In this document: in pieces, positions 62,575 through 64,000 of the stretch | How the letters are laid out: the number at the start of each line of letters is the position of its first letter | Numbering within the stretch: the first letter of the stretch is position 1 | NCBI RefSeq assembly: GCF_001902295.1 | Contig: NZ_CP018335.1 | Coordinates: 930,001-994,000, forward strand | Source: Clostridium kluyveri | Lineage (GTDB): Bacteria; Bacillota; Clostridia; Clostridiales; Clostridiaceae | Direction: 5' to 3' | DNA: 64,000 nucleotides | Notes under the pieces: model-generated | Database searches by the model: none | Told to the model about the DNA's origin: nothing | Seen by the model: only the letters and a program-made list of their open reading frames with translations | Made by a program: the position numbers and the translations under genes

Positions 62575-62621
62575 TATTTACATCTCCTTAATAGTTATTG
62601 TATTGTTAATAATTTACCCAG

Positions 62622-62660
62622 AAAAAATAAAATGAGACTAAAGATAAAATTAGTCTCTGG
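62622..62660 (-). terminator. Intrinsic terminator between the riboswitch and the ACT gene
   Basis: On the minus strand CAGAGACTA and TAGTCTC form a stem followed by ATTTTATTTTTT. Its place 55 nt after the aptamer and before the gene is that of a riboswitch expression platform. Confidence 0.7.
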
Positions 62661-62713
62661 AAAACAGGTTTTAAGTATGCATCCATAAAAAATAGACAGA
62701 AACTTAAAACATG

Positions 62714-62850
62714 AAATCCCCTGTCCTTTTTACCTGAGAGTTTCACCAAAATTTTGGCTTTCCCCTTCGGTGCTCTTAAAGAGTCTCTCCAGAGGTTCGT
62801 CCAATAACGGTTTACAAAGTTACTCCCATTATCTTCATCCGTTCTTATTA
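62714..62850 (-). ncRNA. Glycine riboswitch (one clear aptamer)
   Basis: On the minus strand the aptamer core shows GGAGAGACTC, AGCACCGAAGGGGAAAGCC and ACTCTCAGGTAAAAAGGACAG, matching the conserved glycine-riboswitch elements. CCTCTG and CAGGGG can close P1 around it (about 62718-62796). A full second aptamer is not seen. The stretch to about 62850 could hold a partial partner helix. It lies upstream of the ACT/UPF0210 operon and is followed by a terminator. Confidence 0.88.
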
Positions 62851-62863
62851 AATTAATAAAATG

Positions 62864-62892
62864 ATTATAACACTTTTAAACAGTCAATTCAA
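62864..62892 (-). promoter_or_regulatory. Sigma-A promoter of the glycine-riboswitch transcript
   Basis: On the minus strand TTGAAT (62892-62887), a 17-bp spacer and TATAAT (62869-62864), just upstream of the riboswitch. Confidence 0.65.
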
Positions 62893-62915
62893 ATCAATTG
62901 TAAATTGACAGAATG

Positions 62916-62945
62916 TTGACAAAAATACAAGGTATATGTTAGAAT
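62916..62945 (+). promoter_or_regulatory. Sigma-A promoter of the glycine-betaine ABC gene
   Basis: TTGACA (62916-62921), an 18-bp spacer and TAGAAT (62940-62945). An inverted repeat ACAACTTTTAAATA / TATTTAAAGTTGT at about 62960-62987 follows in the leader and may be an operator or a 5' hairpin. Confidence 0.6.
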
Positions 62946-63037
62946 AAAGCGATCTTTAGTTACAACTTTTAAATATATTTAAAGTTGTTAGTTTAGAAGA
63001 TTGTAGTTATTATTCTAAATTGGATAGGGAGAATATT

Positions 63038-64000
63038 ATGTCACAAATAGAAGTAAAAAATGTATATAAGATTTTCGGGAAAAATCCTAAAAGGGTAATT
63101 TCACTTTTGGAAAAAGGAATGACAAAAAATGAAATACATAATAAGACAGGAAATGCTGTAGGCGTAAATAATGCTAGTTTTCAAGTAAACGAAGGTGAAT
63201 TTTTTGTAATTATGGGTCTATCAGGAAGTGGTAAATCTACTTTAATAAGATGCCTGAATAGATTAATAGATGCAACAAGTGGCATGATATTAATTGATGG
63301 AGAAGATATATTAAAATGCAGTGAAGATAAACTTCGTGAAATCAGGCGAAAAAAAATAGCCATGGTATTTCAAAATTTCGCTCTTTTTCCCCATAGAACC
63401 ATATGCAGTAATGTAGAATATGGATTGGAAATACAGGGAATTGACTTAAAAGTAAGAAAAGAGAAGGCATATAATGCTTTAGAATTGGTGGGGTTAAAAG
63501 GATATGAGGAAAGTATGCCTGATGAATTGAGCGGAGGTATGAAACAGAGAGTTGGACTTGCTAGAGCTTTAGCAACGGATGCAGGTATACTGTTAATGGA
63601 TGAAGCATTCAGTGCGTTAGATCCGTTGATACGCAAAGAGATGCAAGAAGAGATGCTGCAGTTGCAATCAAGAATGCATAAAACTGTGATATTTATAACT
63701 CATGATTTGGATGAGGCACTGAGATTAGGTGATAGAATTGCCATAATGAAGGACGGAAATATAGAGCAAATTGGTACATCAGAAAATATATTGACCCATC
63801 CTGCTAACAAGTATGTAAAGAGGTTTGTACAGGATGTGGATAGGACCAAAATAATCACTGCATCGGCTATAATGGAAAAATCCAAGGCAATTATTCTTTC
63901 TAAAGATGGTCCTAAATCAGCAGTAAGACTTATGAAAGATGAAGGCATATCCAGTATTTATGTAACAGATAAGTATAGAAAATTAAAGGGAATAGTAAGG
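63038..64000 (+). CDS. opuAA: Glycine betaine/proline ABC transporter ATP-binding protein (partial, runs off the right edge)
   Basis: The first 321 residues are visible and there is no stop before the window ends. The long N-terminal lead (IFGKNPKRVISLLEKGMTKNE) is typical of OpuAA/GbuA/ProV. Walker A is GLSGSGKST (60-68), the signature is LSGGMKQRVGLARAL, Walker B is ILLMDEAFSALD, and HDLDEAL follows. A CBS domain begins near residue 270 (IITASAIME, GISSIYVTD). It energises uptake of compatible solutes in response to osmotic stress. The permease and binding-protein genes should follow. Confidence 0.92.
   Translation, partial: MSQIEVKNVYKIFGKNPKRVISLLEKGMTKNEIHNKTGNAVGVNNASFQVNEGEFFVIMGLSGSGKSTLIRCLNRLIDATSGMILIDGEDILKCSEDKLREIRRKKIAMVFQNFALFPHRTICSNVEYGLEIQGIDLKVRKEKAYNALELVGLKGYEESMPDELSGGMKQRVGLARALATDAGILLMDEAFSALDPLIRKEMQEEMLQLQSRMHKTVIFITHDLDEALRLGDRIAIMKDGNIEQIGTSENILTHPANKYVKRFVQDVDRTKIITASAIMEKSKAIILSKDGPKSAVRLMKDEGISSIYVTDKYRKLKGIVR

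Overview
The window is AT-rich (roughly 30 % G+C by eye) with densely packed genes, strong AGGAGG-type ribosome sites, many TTG starts and hairpin terminators. The gene content fits a strictly anaerobic Clostridium sensu stricto: the early-cobalt (anaerobic) cobalamin pathway, enoate-reductase-like flavoenzymes, nadA/nadB/nadC, a glycine riboswitch and HD-GYP proteins. Species cannot be fixed from sequence alone; a C. kluyveri / C. ljungdahlii-type organism is a guess. No rRNA, tRNA, CRISPR array, intact transposase or prophage is seen.

Region 1 (1-13541, + strand) is a tetrapyrrole/cobalamin cluster: the end of hemC, a cobA-hemD fusion, then cbiK, cbiP, cbiA, cbiC, cbiD, cbiE, cbiT, cbiL, cbiF, cbiJ and cbiH, and after a 160-bp gap cobU, cobS and cobC. 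It runs from porphobilinogen through uroporphyrinogen III, cobalt insertion, ring contraction and amidation to nucleotide-loop assembly. No cbiG, cbiB, cobD or cobT is present in the window.

Region 2 (13.7-38.2 kb) is accessory and catabolic. It holds a divergent flavin-fold/HxlR pair, a chemoreceptor, an Fe-alcohol dehydrogenase/GntR/RocB-like group (the RocB homologue appears to have lost an internal block), two amino-acid permeases, MgtC and a flavodoxin. An AraC regulator precedes a six-gene operon (permease, ornithine-cyclodeaminase homologue, and a four-part FAD/Fe-S amine or opine dehydrogenase). Two enoate-reductase-like flavoproteins follow, with a CPBP protease between them. Members of a structured interspersed repeat family sit in the gaps.

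Region 3 (38.6-64 kb) is mostly housekeeping: nadABC, an HD-GYP protein, prfC, a frameshifted PAP2 phosphatase, small membrane and zinc-ribbon genes, an ECF substrate-binding component, tyrS, tsaE-tsaB-rimI, a tandem HD-GYP protein, a ZnuA-like lipoprotein without metal-ligand histidines, a glutamate-synthase-like FMN protein, a DMT exporter and a DDAH-like hydrolase. A glycine-riboswitch-controlled ACT/UPF0210 pair is transcribed divergently from a glycine-betaine ABC ATPase that runs off the right edge.

The observations most worth follow-up are the opine-oxidase-like operon, the composite repeat with a compensatory stem change, the RocB-like internal deletion, the T7 frameshift in PAP2, the histidine-less ZnuA homologue, the missing cbiG, and the glycine riboswitch on an ACT/UPF0210 operon.
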